Positions 44,909 to 56,659 of a stretch of DNA of 64,000 nucleotides are shown one piece after another. The notes under the pieces were generated by a model. That model searched no databases, was not told the origin of the DNA, and saw only the letters and a list, made by a program, of their open reading frames with translations. A program made the translations under genes and the position numbers. Where the stretch lies: assembly GCA_963556695.1 (NCBI GenBank), contig CAUWAG010000010.1:3038001-3102000 (forward strand). The letters are read 5' to 3'. Position 1 is the first letter of the stretch. Every line of letters begins with the position of its first letter. Source of the DNA: Anthostomella pinea (taxonomy: Eukaryota; Ascomycota; Sordariomycetes; Xylariales; Xylariaceae).

Positions 44909-46800
44909 TCATCTCCGTAATCGTTTCCAAAACTGCCACGCAGGTGCTGCCGACCTCGACCCAGTTTCGCGCTTCGAGACCTGGTCTCGACCTTGTATCC
45001 GCCAAAAGAACACGGGTATACCGGCGAGGACAAACGTCACCACGATAAGCGTTTTCAGCGGCTGGGCAAAAACTGCCCTGCTGAGGAGGAACAAGCTCAC
45101 ACAGCAGAATATTATGGGCGTAGTTATCCATGTCTTGTATGGCCTCTCGAGTTGCGGCTCGTTCACCCGCAGAATGATCAGTCCGAGGACTGTCAGGAAG
45201 TAGAACGAATACCCAGCCACGCCGTAGAAGGTGAGCAGCTCTCCAAACTCGCCGACAAGCGCATAGATAGCTGTGAGAACACCATTGAAGATCAGCGCGT
45301 TGACCGGCGTGAAGAATAGCCCTGTATCTTCGTCACCAAACATGTTGTGCAGTTTCTTAGTGAACCAACTCCGAGACCTGGTGGTCGACATTCCCGGTTC
45401 AGTTGAGCCAATACCGATCCGGCCCATGAAAGTTGGTACGTAGCCCTCCTTGGCCGCTGCGTAGACTAACCGACTGCTTGTGAAGGTTGATGAGTTGAGC
45501 GAGCCAAAGCATGAAGCGCTCACGATGAGAGCAAATACGAGGGCCCCAATCGGACCAAACACTTTGCTACCGAACATCACGGCAACCGTGTTGGAGTTGT
45601 TGATGGTTGCCAGGGGCAGTACGAGGAAGTATGAAAGGTTGGCGAGTAGGTAACAGATGATTACCAGGGGCATGGCTGTATGAATGACTCGCGGGAGGTC
45701 TCGTGAGGGATTGCGGAACTCGCCCACGACGTAGTTGGTCTTGTATCCAGTCAGTTAAGCACTTCAATTTTCCGTCAGATGCAACTCACATTGTCCCAAC
45801 CATCATATGCCCACAGCCCTGCATATAGTGCAACTGCCCAATGACTACCGTCTTTGCTAGTTCCCTCAAACCAGTCGTGAGTTTTCCAGTCCATGTTCGC
45901 CTCGCCGGAAAAGGAGAATCCGGTAAGGGCCACGACCACACCGACCACAGTAACGCTTATCAAGGCAATAAACTTTAAGAACATAAGGCCATCGTTAACA
46001 CGGGTTCCCAGCCTGGTCGAGAGGCAATTCATGAAGGTGACGATGAAAAGCCCCACCAGTCCCATTGCCTTGTTGATCCAGGGGTTGATGGTCTCGGCTT
46101 CAGCTCCGATCACAGCGCGCACGAGGTATTCGCCCATGATGATTGAAATGATCGCGGCACTCCCGGGCTTCAACACAAGAACCGCCACCCATGTGAAGAG
46201 AAAACCGGCCAACTCGCCCATGATCTTGGACAAGTATGCCTGCGACCCTCCATTGAGAGGGATGGCACCTCCGAGTTCGGTGTAGCTCGCGGCACCTGTC
46301 CACGCGAGTACACCAGCTATAGCCCATACGATCAATGATGCGCCGGGCGAGCCGACATTCGCATTAACCTGGCTGGGGGACGAGAATATGCCCGAACCGA
46401 TGATTAGACCAACGATCAACCCTAATCCGTTCATGTATGTCAAGGTCTTGTGTTTTTCTAGCGAGGCCCCGCCTAACCCGCTGTGACGCTGCGCAGCTGA
46501 CGTAGGGGCGCCGAGAGGAGCGTAACCGGGGGCGGTCGAAGAGGACAATGGGAAGAGGTTCGCGGAGTAGTCGAAGTTCGAGGCCACCGAGTATGTCCTG
46601 CCATGCCCCCGACCAAAGTCAGGACGGCCGGCGGGATTGCCATCGTCTAATGGATCATCCTGCTCGAGGGAGAATTTGCGCGACGAGGATATCGACGGTC
46701 TCGAGTCGGTATCAGAATAGGTTTCGGGGCCTCGGCTCGAAGATGCTAGCGAAGCGAGCTCGAGGGAATCGCGTGCGTTGGGATGGAGGGTTGAGTGCAT
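44909..46800 (-). CDS. amino-acid permease, APC superfamily (LAT/MUP1-like)
   Basis: Exons 46800-45790 and 45739-44909 join in phase 0 over a 50-nt intron (GTGAGT...ACAAG) to 613 residues. A ~110-residue Ser-rich cytosolic N-terminus precedes about twelve membrane helices. GLGLIVGLIIGSGIFSSPSQV in helix 1 is the APC substrate-binding loop, and GAIPLNGGSQAYL, GLWAYDGWDN and NSSTFTSSRLVYAAAKEGYVP follow the fungal methionine-permease/L-type transporter pattern. It would import methionine or large neutral amino acids across the plasma membrane. No damage seen, in contrast to genes on both sides. Confidence 0.88.
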
Positions 46801-48067
46801 GGCAGCTATGTCGCGCGCGAAACAGGGTTTCAGCTAATCTCAATGGTTATGGACTTTCGAGTGCAATCATGTCGGCGATAGGCGCAGGAGTGGCGATCGA
46901 GGTGCCGCGAAGGATGACGGCGGTGATGTCAGGAACGTCAACGTCGAGGCGTGCTCGAATTGAAAGGCCGGCTGACACTGTTCCTCGCTGGATCCAGGCT
47001 TGATAAGTCGACTTCTTCAAATAATGTCGGATTTATTAGTGTCACCGTTCTAGAAGAAAAGAATGAACACAGACGTTTCGGGCGGAGGGACAATGAGGTG
47101 GTGGTGTACCGTGTCTGTTGTTTGTGTTGCACACCAGACCTTGCAACACTCATCAATCCTCCCACGCCTTACTCCTTCTCCTTAGAGTTCTAGTCCGTGC
47201 ACCTGTACATCACGCTAGGCCCAGGACGGCTACCTCCCCAATCTCAAATCTTTCCGGCAGGCGCGCGCATGCAGCATCCAATCAGAACGGTTACCGCGCC
47301 TGTATACAGTGTGCTAGGAGTAACCATAACTGTACGGTCCAGGCAGTGACGTAAAGTCAACGGGAAGGTCCAGGTGCTTATCACCGCGCTGGCATCGCTT
47401 CTACAACCTGTTCATTGCCAACACAGGCAGAACAGGATCGTTATTCTCCCGCTACAGCCAATACGCTGCAGCCCGTCCCGATCTTGAGCTGGAACATCTT
47501 TCTGGTTGGGGTTGAAAGAAGACGCGGACACAGCATCGTCGGATCAGATCTCAACCTTAGGCCCTCAATCGCGGAGCTTTCCTAGGCCTGGTTGACTTCG
47601 ACGCACCCGATCTTCAAGCATTCATGTGACGCTCTGGGGTATGGCTGTTATAATCACATATCCTGTGAAGTCTTCATGTCTCTCGTCGTGTTCACTCTGC
47701 GAACGGTACGTGACTACTCGCGTGGTCTCTCCTTTGTGCAGAAGTCATTACCAGATCGTGGGGTGGCACAGCACTACAGCCAGAGGAGGGGCAAAATACA
47801 ATAGGTATCGTGACGACGTATCAGCGATGGTGTATGCCTAGACGGTATATGGTTTGGGGTGATGGATTCATGATGAAACATGTGTCCTCGGAGATTTGAG
47901 CTGCCAAACGTCATGAGTATTCGGCATGTTGACCCGTTCCACTCCCTCCCACTCGTATGTACGACTACTAGGTGCTATCCTTTCGGCTTAGCCAACTTCA
48001 TATTGATATGCTCCTTGTTAACCTTTGAAGTTCAGCCCTAACCTTTCGAAATGTCCTATATCTCAGA
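46801..48067. other. intergenic with regulator relic
   Basis: Promoter side of the permease, then decayed DNA. Apart from the Zn-cluster-like scrap listed separately, only short open frames appear. Confidence 0.45.
47290..47460 (+). pseudogene. possible Zn2Cys6 regulator relic
   Basis: NGYRACIQCARSNHNC has Cys codons at 47301, 47310 and 47331 spaced CX2CX6C, as in the first half of a zinc cluster. A stop follows, and further on HRAGIASTTC in another frame resembles the second half. Too short to be certain. Confidence 0.35.
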
Positions 48068-49257
48068 TGCGAGCTCTTTGGTACTACGGGCCTCGGGACC
48101 CCCCTCTGGAGCAAGACGTGCTAGAAGCAACATGCGGTCCGCAAAAGGTGAAGATTCGGTCTGCCTCGTAGGTATATGATGGATCAGTCTGTATGAACAC
48201 CACTCGCAGACCCTTATCCCAGCCGCAGGCAAACCGCACGAGTTGACTCACATGACGGCTCTGGTCAGTCTTGGGCATGAGCTCTCGGGCATCGTAGTCA
48301 AATCGGCCCGGAAATATCAAAGACCACCGCCCTGAAGCCTGAAGATCGGAGTGATTGCTTTGCTCTTGCTGTGCTGTCAAAGCTGTGGCCCGTGCAAACG
48401 TGGCTATGAGAACTGTTGTGTCGTCAATGGCTTCTTGGGATTATCAGGACTGGCGGACGACTCGGCGATTACCTCTGCGTCGACGCCGATGGAGTGTTCA
48501 AACTTCCAGATAACATATCGTTGGAGGCTGATGGTTAGCTACTCCTGTCACGAGACGTTGGCGGCTTGGAGAACAACGGGAAATTGACGATACGTTAGCA
48601 CTCGTGGAGCCACTCGCTGATACATGGCGTTACATCCTCGAGTCAGGCTAAACCCCGGCGACTATATCCAGGTCTTCGGCGCTGGTCCCGTTGATCTCGC
48701 TTTCATCCAATGCCTGAAAGCCGTGGGAGCGGGCCATATAGTCGCAGTCGAGGTTTCCAGCCAACGTCGTGATCTCGCCGAGAAGGTTAGCGACACACAC
48801 CTTCTCGACCCAAGCAAGGTGGACGTTGTTCTGAAGGCATAGGAGCTGACTGGTGGCTGTGGCCTCTTGAAGCCTGTGAACGTGATGGGGTTGCAGCTAG
48901 CCTGTATGCCGCGACAAGGGCTGTCTGCGTACAGGGTATCATTGCGAATGTCGCCATCTGGGAGCAGGCCGTGCCGTTCTTCCCTAACAACGTCGTGTTT
49001 CACGAGAAGAGGTACGTTGGGTGGAAGAGATCTCCTCAAGCTGACATCTACGTCGACTGCGCGTGCACGTCGACTGGACTGTTGCTTTGGGTCTGACCCA
49101 CAGGCGATCTGAGTTCGATAATGTCATTGAAACACTTCATGAAGATCGGCTCGCAGCGGGATCGATGATCACTTACAAAATACCCCTCGAGAGAATTGTT
49201 GAGGACAGATATGAGATCCTCGCCAACCAGGAGGATAGACACGTCAAGATAAGATAA
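48068..49257 (+). pseudogene. zinc alcohol dehydrogenase (butanediol/sorbitol type), multiply broken
   Basis: Successive pieces follow the order of an MDR zinc dehydrogenase of about 350-380 residues. They are: MRALWYYGPRDPPLEQ (48068); LGHELSGIVVKSGPE (~48270); CGPCKRGYENCCVVNGFLGLSGL (~48380, structural-zinc loop); LNPGDYIQVFGAGPVDLAFIQCLKA (~48650, Rossmann loop); ANVAIWEQAVPFFPNNVVFHEKRYVG (~48940); and FDNVIETLHEDRLAAGSMITYKI to the TAA at 49257. Stops (after RSAS) and several frame changes separate them. Homologues oxidise 2,3-butanediol, sorbitol or similar diols. The full-length outline with scattered small lesions indicates slow decay after loss of selection. Confidence 0.85.
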
Positions 49258-50036
49258 TGGCAGATCTAAGAGACATGTGAGTCAATCGGAGCGTCGGGAT
49301 CGGTGGTCAACAACCGCGGCCGTTGTAATCATGTAGGCATGGAGGCTTCGTACCTCTTATGCTACTTATAGCAATGAGATAAGTCGCTACATAGATGAGT
49401 ACTGTATTCATAGCAACGCCAATCCCATTCATATGGCGTGGTGTCAACTCATGGGCGACCTCCCGTGTTATTTTCCCTCGCTGCATATAGGCACACACGC
49501 GCGCAGCGTTTGTTTCGCAATCTAATGTTCTTGCATCTGGTGTAATAAGAACGGTGTTGAATCTTACCGCTAGTCGTTAAACACATCTCGATGATAGGTA
49601 ACCGTTGCAGTGATAGGGGTGAGGCATCCTCGCCGTGAGGCTCAAATTGAACCCTTATAATTAGATGGTGTAATTTTTAACACCATTCACTATGGTGAGG
49701 ATAGTATGTAGTGCCCGCATTACCCTGCACGGAGCACAATGCTGAAGACAATAGGGGTAGTCGAAATAGGGGGCGCCGGCGCTAGGTAGTGCGGGTCCAG
49801 GGGTCCAGCGGGTAGGTAGTGGGTCGGCTACCTGCAGTCTTGCCGCGACGGGACCGATGATACGCGACGGGAGGAAAAGTTCAATTGCGGCGACAACCGT
49901 CGAACATCGGCTCCAAGCTTGTTGACTCTGGAGTTTTGCGACAAAAGACAGCCCGGACCCGACACAGTTCTCTTGTCCCCGATTATGAAGCTTGCTGTTC
50001 TGTAGCACTGCCGCTTGCCGCCATGCCAGCTGCGCA
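49258..50036. other. intergenic, no gene seen
   Basis: Spacer and promoter region of the mitochondrial LeuRS gene; no coding signal. Confidence 0.5.
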
Positions 50037-53000
50037 ATGTTCTCCGCTTCAAGGAAAGTCGCTGGCCAGCCCAGACTTTGTCTGAGGCTTGCCGTCCGAA
50101 GACCACTCCCCCACAGATCATATGCCACGACACAGCTCGATCTGCCCGCGCTAGATGAGAAATGGCGCAAGACATGGAAGAACAGGGAGAACTTCGACCG
50201 ACGGCGTCTGGATGCCCTCGGAAACGACCCGGCCACCCTCGAAGCCGAACCCGACAAGTCCACCGGCCAACATTTGTACATACTACCTATGTGGCCATAC
50301 CCCTCCGGCAAGCTACACCTCGGACATCTCCGAGTATATACAATCGCCGACGTCATTGCTCGCTGGCGCAGGTTGCAGGGCCGCAATGTGCTGCTGCCAA
50401 TGGGCTGGGATGCGTTTGGCCTGCCCGCCGAGAATGCGGCAATCGAAAGAGGCATAGATCCGGCCGAGTGGACGAGAGACAATATTGCTTGCATGAAGGA
50501 GCAGCTAGGGGTGATGAATGCGAGCTTTGAATGGTCCAGGGTAGGTCTACACTGTGAAGCTGTCACCTGTCCCCATATTGACTATATTGTCATCGCAGGA
50601 AATCGCAACCTGCGACCCCGAGTTTTACAAACAAACCCAGAGGATCTTTCTCCTCCTTCTACGAAACGGACTAGCTAGTCAGCAGGAAGCCCTCGTCAAT
50701 TGGGATCCAGTGGACAATACGGTTCTTGCCAACGAGCAGGTCGACTCCGAGGGACGCTCATGGAGATCAGGGGCCAAGATTGAACAGCGCAAACTCAAAC
50801 AGTGGTTCTTCCATACGACCAAGTATAAAGAGGCACTCCTACGAGACCTCGAGGAGCTCGGCAAAGATGACGCTTGGCCCGAGAGGGTCCTGATAATGCA
50901 GCAAAATTGGCTTGGTCTGAGCAAGGGCGCCAACATTTTGTTCCCTACCAACATTGAAAATGTGCCCAGTCTGCAGAGAGTTGAGATATTTACTTCGAGG
51001 CCGGAGACCGTATTTGCTGCTCAATTCATCGCACTATCGCCAGACTCACCCGCCGTCCAAAGCTTGGCGTCTCGAGACCCCGACCTTCGTGACTTTCTAA
51101 AGCGAACAAAAGATACCCCAGGAGACACCACGGAAGGGTACCGACTGCCAAACATCAAAGCTCACAGCCCTTTGCATTATCTTGACGGCGACATACATTT
51201 ACAGTTTGAGCATGTGCCCGTATATGTTGCCCCCTATGTCCGCGGAGACTACGAGACTGGCGCCGTGATGGGAGTTCCCGCCCATGACGCCAGAGACTGG
51301 GCATTCTGGAAGCGACATCACCCCGAGGAGCCTGTGAAGTACGCAGTCACGCCAGACTATAAAGGTTTCCCCCCTCAACAAGACCGTCCCTATCTAGAAG
51401 CAGGATACATGACCCATCTCGCCCTTGGATATCATCAGCAAAGGTCGGATGACGTTGTGGACGATCTCATTCGAAGGATGAAGGCGGCTTCAAATTTGGC
51501 AAAACCCCGTCCATCATGGAAAATTCGAGACTGGCTCATCAGTAGACAGCGATACTGGGGCACGCCAATCCCGATTATCCACTGCAGCAAGTGCGGACCA
51601 CAGCCGGTGCCAGACGATCAGCTCCCGGTCAAGCTTCCCAAAGTTGACCATCATTGGGCAAAAGGCCAGACCGGTAATCCACTCGAGTCTGCCACAGACT
51701 GGATCAATACGACTTGTCCAAGCTGCCTGGGTCCTGGTAAGAGAGACACCGATACAATGGACACCTTCGTGGATTCAAGCTGGTATTACATGAAGTTTGC
51801 AGATCCTCACAACTCGGATTTTCCGATCTCGGAATTAGCAGCCAAAAACAGGCTACCGGTGGATTTGTACATTGGCGGTGTGGAGCACGCGATTCTTCAT
51901 CTACTCTATGCAAGATTTATACACAAAGCCGTGATGGGTATCACGTATCCTAAACGAACTGTGTACACACAGAAGGATGCAGATCGAAAGGTGAAGGAAC
52001 TAGAGCAAGAACGTCAAAGGCCACACAAGGATAGACGTTCGAATGTGGGACAGAAACTGACTATGAAGGCAATAAGGGCCATTGGACGGAATGGTTTGCC
52101 TGACCTGGTCGAGACACCCAGAGACTGCTCTGCGGAACCGTTCAAGCGTCTGATAACGCAAGGCATGGTACATGGCAAGACCTACGTGGATCCTGACACC
52201 GGCCGCTTCCTGAAGCCAGACGAGGTCGACCTATCGAACCCGTCGAAGCCTATTGTGCTGGCATCAGGGAAACCGGCAAGGGTCACTTACGAGAAGATGT
52301 CGAAGTCTAAGCATAATGGGGTTGATCCGACGACTTTTATCGCAAAGTACGGCGCCGACGCCACTAGAGCTCATATCCTGTTCCAAGCTCCCGTTGGGGA
52401 GGTACTGAACTGGGATGAGGACAAGATATCTGGGATAACGCGGTGGATGCGCCGAGTGTATGATCACGTCCAGACGCTCGCGGCTACGGAAGATCTAGCC
52501 CCCGAGTCACGTAAATACTTGAACGCCAAGAATTACTTCAACCGTTCCCCAGACGCATTGCGCAGAATGACCAAGACGGAAGCTGCACAGTACGCTGCCG
52601 ATGTCGAGGTCTGGCGCACGACACAGAATGCCATCATCTCCGTCACAACGGCATTCCAAAAGGTCTACCCGCTCAACACTGTGATCTCCACACTGATGGG
52701 TCTCACCAACACGATCCTCGAGGGCCGGGCCACTTCGGGGTTCATCCTACACAAGGCCACGGTGCGACTGCTTCGAATGATGGCGCCGATCACCCCGGCG
52801 TTTGCCGAGGAGTGCTGGAGCATCCTACCCGGCACCAACAAGAGCATCTTCGACAGCAACAGGTGGGGGTGGCCCGCGCCGGACGGGTCGCTCTGGCTGC
52901 TGCAGACAAACCGCCGCAAGTGCGCCGTGCAGGTCAACGGCAAGCTGAAGTGCGTGGTGGAGATCCCGACCAGGCCGTCGGACCTCGCCGAGGACAAGGC

Positions 53001-53169
53001 GTACAGGCAGTGGCTCACGCAGGAGATTATGGAGACCGCCGAGGCGCAAGAGAAGCTGTCCGGCCCTGCCTCCAACATCCGCAAGGCGACGAAGATGTTT
53101 GTCATCAGAGATGGCGCGCTCGTGAATTACATTGTCCAGGAGGAACGGGGTGCCCTGATGCTCGACTAG
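50037..53169 (+). CDS. mitochondrial leucyl-tRNA synthetase
   Basis: Exons 50037-50540 and 50599-53169 (58-nt intron, GTAGGT...CGCAG) encode 1,024 residues. The start at 50037 gives an Arg-rich, acid-poor mitochondrial presequence ([22 protein letters not shown]). The class I signatures are [16 protein letters not shown] (HIGH motif HLGH at 94-97) and [12 protein letters not shown] (KMSKS, about residue 733). Between them lie the CP1 editing domain ([15 protein letters not shown]) and the leucine-specific region ([16 protein letters not shown]). It charges mitochondrial tRNA-Leu, and in some fungi the homologue (yeast NAM2) also helps splice group I introns. A prolonged insert rich in Lys/Arg (about 475-505) is longer than in bacterial LeuRS. 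No damage. Confidence 0.96.
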
Positions 53170-53760
53170 ACCTGAGGTGTAGGAATATTTGTCAGATGTC
53201 TAGACGTGTACATGTAATGTAACATACGGAGTATAATAATGTAGATACGCCTCTCGAGTTTCACACCTTTCGGGTTGCCTGGGTGCTGGCGCGTGGAAGT
53301 CTAAGCGTTCACTGGTATAGAGATATGCCATCTTCCGTCGGCGAGGGCGGCTGCGGCAATCCCCAAGTCAGCAGCTACTTTATGGGGAATATTGTACACC
53401 CTATAGGTCTTCTCGTGGTATCTCCTACCCTATCCTTCACCGCGGTGGGTTGAAGATGTTTGACTGATAACATGTGGTTGCTATTCATCACCAGCGGGGA
53501 CTGCAGGTGGCTGACGGCCCGTCAGTTGGCAGCCGGTTTCCCTAGTGGCTTTAGGGGCTCTAACACATTTGGGCTCCAGGGGATAAGAGCCCTGTAAGCC
53601 TAAACTCCAGGCAGGGCGGGTCGATCCCGGGTCTTCACGCAGCTTATTCCAACCAATCAATGAGCTGCATTGCTTCTGCGGTAACACTTGATTTCGTTCT
53701 CTAGCTTCGACTTCATCTTCATTCATCAGAACCAGCCGGACACAACGTTGAAGAAAGCGA
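53170..53760. other. intergenic, no gene seen
   Basis: 3' flank of LeuRS and promoter of the methyltransferase gene. A minus-strand open frame here has no protein features. Confidence 0.5.
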
Positions 53761-54945
53761 ATGCCGCGCCTGCGCCCATCTTTCATACGGCGGGCGCACA
53801 ACATCTCCTCACACCTCGCCACACTCCTACCTGCCTGTCGGGACCTGCGCTCGGCACAGAACGAGTTGCGATGGATCCGTGAGCACGTCTCGTCCTCTTT
53901 GGCCCCTGCTCACGAGCATAACGTTACGTCACGCAGCTGCGTCACAAAGACGGCCGTGGCGGTCATCAAGAAGCATCTCGATACCGAGGTCCAGATTGAC
54001 CGTCTGTGCAGACTGCGAGGGACCCGGGGCGTGCCGCTGCAGTACGTGCTCGGATCGCAGCCCTTTGGCGACCTGGACATCCGGTGCCGGCCAGGCGTCC
54101 TGATTCCGCGTCCTGAGACCGAAGCCTGGGTGTTTCACCTCGCAGACTTGGTCAGGAACGTCATTGCGGAAGGCGCGCTTTCACGACCAGGTGGCGATGT
54201 TGATGATCGCACTGCCAGACCGCTGAAGATCGTGGACCTCTGCTCCGGATCCGGATGCATCGCCCTGCTGCTTTCGTCACTCCTGCGAAGCCATCTACGG
54301 GGCTCGGACGTAGACATTCGTGGATTCGATGTCGAGCCTCGGGCCGTAAGCCTAGCGAAAGAGAATTTGGCGTATAATCTGCGACGACGTGTGCTGCCAC
54401 GACCTCGTGCCGGCCGCCAGAACGTGGTGTTCGAGAAAGCCGATATCTTCTCTGAAGACTGGCTGGCGTCTCTGCATCATGACCCTGCAGACCCTAATGC
54501 GGGAGGGTCCAAGCTGGGGGCTCCGATTGACATTTTCGTTTCCAACCCGCCTTACATCTCGATGAGGGGTTACGACTGCGACACAGGTCGATCCGTCCGT
54601 AATTACGAGCCCAGGCTTGCCCTTGTGCCGCACGAATCGCTACGGATCTCATCCTTTGCCGACTGTGCGCCGGAAGACGTCTTCTATGCCAGGCTACTCG
54701 AGGTGGCCGAGATACTCCGTCCGAAGTTCGTGGTGCTTGAGGTCGGTGATCTGGCTCAAGCCACACGCGTCCTAGAAATGGCGGTCCGGGCGCCACGACC
54801 GTGGATTACCATGGAGGTGTGGAGGGATTGGCCTGATATGGCACCTGAGGAGGGCGAGGATCAGGTTGTGCGAATCGGTGGGCTGCAGGTGCCGGTTAGG
54901 GGCAGTGGACATGGGAGGACTGTCTTCCTCCAGCGTGGTGCCTGA
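53761..54945 (+). CDS. MTQ1: HemK/PrmC-family release-factor glutamine methyltransferase, mitochondrial
   Basis: A single-exon 394-residue protein. An Arg-rich N-terminus without acidic residues (MPRLRPSFIRRAHNISSHL) suggests mitochondrial import. The family pattern is complete: GVPLQYVLGSQPFGDLDIRC and PGVLIPRPETEAWV (PrmC N-terminal motif), the SAM-binding loop VDLCSGSGCIALLLSS, then FVSNPPYIS with the NPPY catalytic motif, and LVPHESL. The yeast homologue Mtq1 methylates the GGQ glutamine of mitochondrial release factor Mrf1. Adjacent to mitochondrial LeuRS in the same direction, both serving mitochondrial translation, but they have separate promoters. Inserts around residues 140-155 and 235-250 lengthen it relative to bacteria. 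Confidence 0.9.
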   Translation: MPRLRPSFIRRAHNISSHLATLLPACRDLRSAQNELRWIREHVSSSLAPAHEHNVTSRSCVTKTAVAVIKKHLDTEVQIDRLCRLRGTRGVPLQYVLGSQPFGDLDIRCRPGVLIPRPETEAWVFHLADLVRNVIAEGALSRPGGDVDDRTARPLKIVDLCSGSGCIALLLSSLLRSHLRGSDVDIRGFDVEPRAVSLAKENLAYNLRRRVLPRPRAGRQNVVFEKADIFSEDWLASLHHDPADPNAGGSKLGAPIDIFVSNPPYISMRGYDCDTGRSVRNYEPRLALVPHESLRISSFADCAPEDVFYARLLEVAEILRPKFVVLEVGDLAQATRVLEMAVRAPRPWITMEVWRDWPDMAPEEGEDQVVRIGGLQVPVRGSGHGRTVFLQRGA

Positions 54946-55473
54946 GTCTCTTCCTGGCTGATGGTGGAAAATTCACTTCATCGTGATGTGCCCCTGTAAT
55001 CTCAATTCACACACAAAGCTTCCATCGACGTTTACATGCCAAGCTACCCTCGACTGTTACCTATGACTTTGGGAACGATCACACCGGCCCATTGCGGCTT
55101 GTGAAAATCCTCCGTCTGCGTTAGTCGGTTTTACGAGACCAAGGCCAATAGGGCTGAATGATTGGAAAGTTGAAATTCTATGTACAATAAAGCTCCTAAT
55201 GGTCGACCTTCAAATACGTATTCGCATGCCTTTGCCTACCTCACTGAAAATACCCGAATCTCACCTCCCTATTTCCCGTTCGGATCGACTCAACCGTTCA
55301 GCCCGATCCGAACGTTGAACTTCGGCACAATTGATCGAGCGTCCTGTTCTCGCCACGAAGATATCGATGTAATCGCATCATCCATTGGAGGCTCGGACTC
55401 AGGCCATAAGAGTTTGTCCCTGTTGGCTCCTAGTTTTCCCGACTGAGATTGTGACCCCATGTCTCCCCTGGAG
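54946..55473. other. convergent intergenic region
   Basis: 3' flanks of two convergent genes; no coding signal. Confidence 0.5.
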
Positions 55474-56659
55474 CTATGGCTTTGTGAACTGATCGAAGAA
55501 GTCCATGATGACCTGAGAGGCCTGGATATGAGTTGGGCCTTGTCCAGCCGCGATTTGCGAGAAGTTAATCTCGGTCGAAGCCCAACAGTGCCCTGCCATA
55601 AGTATATCATCAGCAGCTTGCGTGGCCTATCAGCGTGACATTGGGGCGACTCACCCATATCGTCAACTTTCCAATGCTGCAATACTCCCTCAGTCCCATC
55701 CCCACACGTCCAGATGGAGTGGTGCACATCGCCCTCGAAACTGTCCTCGACTCTCACATCTGTGCATCCGTTGCGCTCCGCCCACCATCCGAGCCACTCT
55801 GTGATCGCAGGTTCCATGCCGCCCTCGCCTTCACCCCCTTCGTAATGCACGCTGGCGTCGCTGCCGCCATGGATCTCCAGAACGGGCAGAGGACTCCGCG
55901 CTGGTGTGCATCCGCCACTGACACCAGCATTGTCTGTGTAGAGGGAAGCGGAAGCGGGCGCGAAGGCGGCGAACTCGTCGCCTAGGTCACTGCAGGCGAT
56001 GGTGTTGACGAAACCACCGCCGTTGGATATGCTTTTCAAGGTCAGCCCGGACCATCCATGGACTCGCGTGACATCCGTCAACTTACCCAGTGGCATAAAT
56101 GCGGCTGTTGTCGATGCAGTACCCAGCACGGACCTCGTTGAGTAGATCTGTCACAAATTGCAGGTCTTCCGCCACGGAGATCTCGGAATAGTTGGCGCCA
56201 GCCCAGGCTCCCTAGACGAGAGTCAGTCTTCGCGATACGGGGCTAATCAAGTCTCGGTCAGAACTTACACCCACGCCGTCGGGGTAGACCATGATTTTCT
56301 ACAAATCGCATTAGCTCATGCCACGTGCAGCCACCAAGAGCGTCTGAAATTCTCACGTTGGCGCTGAACTGGCTCTCGCTCAGTCTGCTGTCCACCTCGA
56401 AGAAGAGCCCGATGCTGTCGGAGCCGTGGAAGCCCAGCACGAGGGGATACGACGTCGACTTGTCGTAGTCGCTGGGCAGATGGATCGAGTAGGACCGGTC
56501 CCGGCCGCTGCTCGTGAGGTCGTGGTACTGCGTGATGCCGTTGAAGAGGTGCGTCTTCCCGCAGCCGTCGGTCGCTCGCGATGTCACAGCCCTGGGCGTG
56601 GCGAATACCGTCGTGGCGAGGGCGGCTATAATGCAGGCGGTATAGCTGATGGGCCGCAT
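55474..56659 (-). CDS. secreted feruloyl-esterase-like CE1 enzyme
   Basis: Five exons (56659-56357, 56298-56269, 56211-56087, 56031-55655, 55592-55474) give 317 residues. Exon 2 is only 30 nt (KIMVYPDGVG) but is needed to keep the frame and the conserved VYPxG strand. Signal peptide about residues 1-20 (MRPISYTACIIAALATTVFA). PLVLGFHGSD forms the oxyanion region, GISNGGGF carries the nucleophile Ser (about 155), LEIHGGSD is the strand before the acid, and HCWAST near the C-terminus supplies the catalytic His. Type-B feruloyl esterases and LpqC-like hydrolases share this plan. They release ferulate from plant arabinoxylan outside the cell. Substrate not provable from sequence. Confidence 0.88.

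Noticed and set aside
49661..50566. 300-codon minus-strand frame over the LeuRS start
   Set aside because: It is antisense to the well-supported first LeuRS exon and has no protein features.
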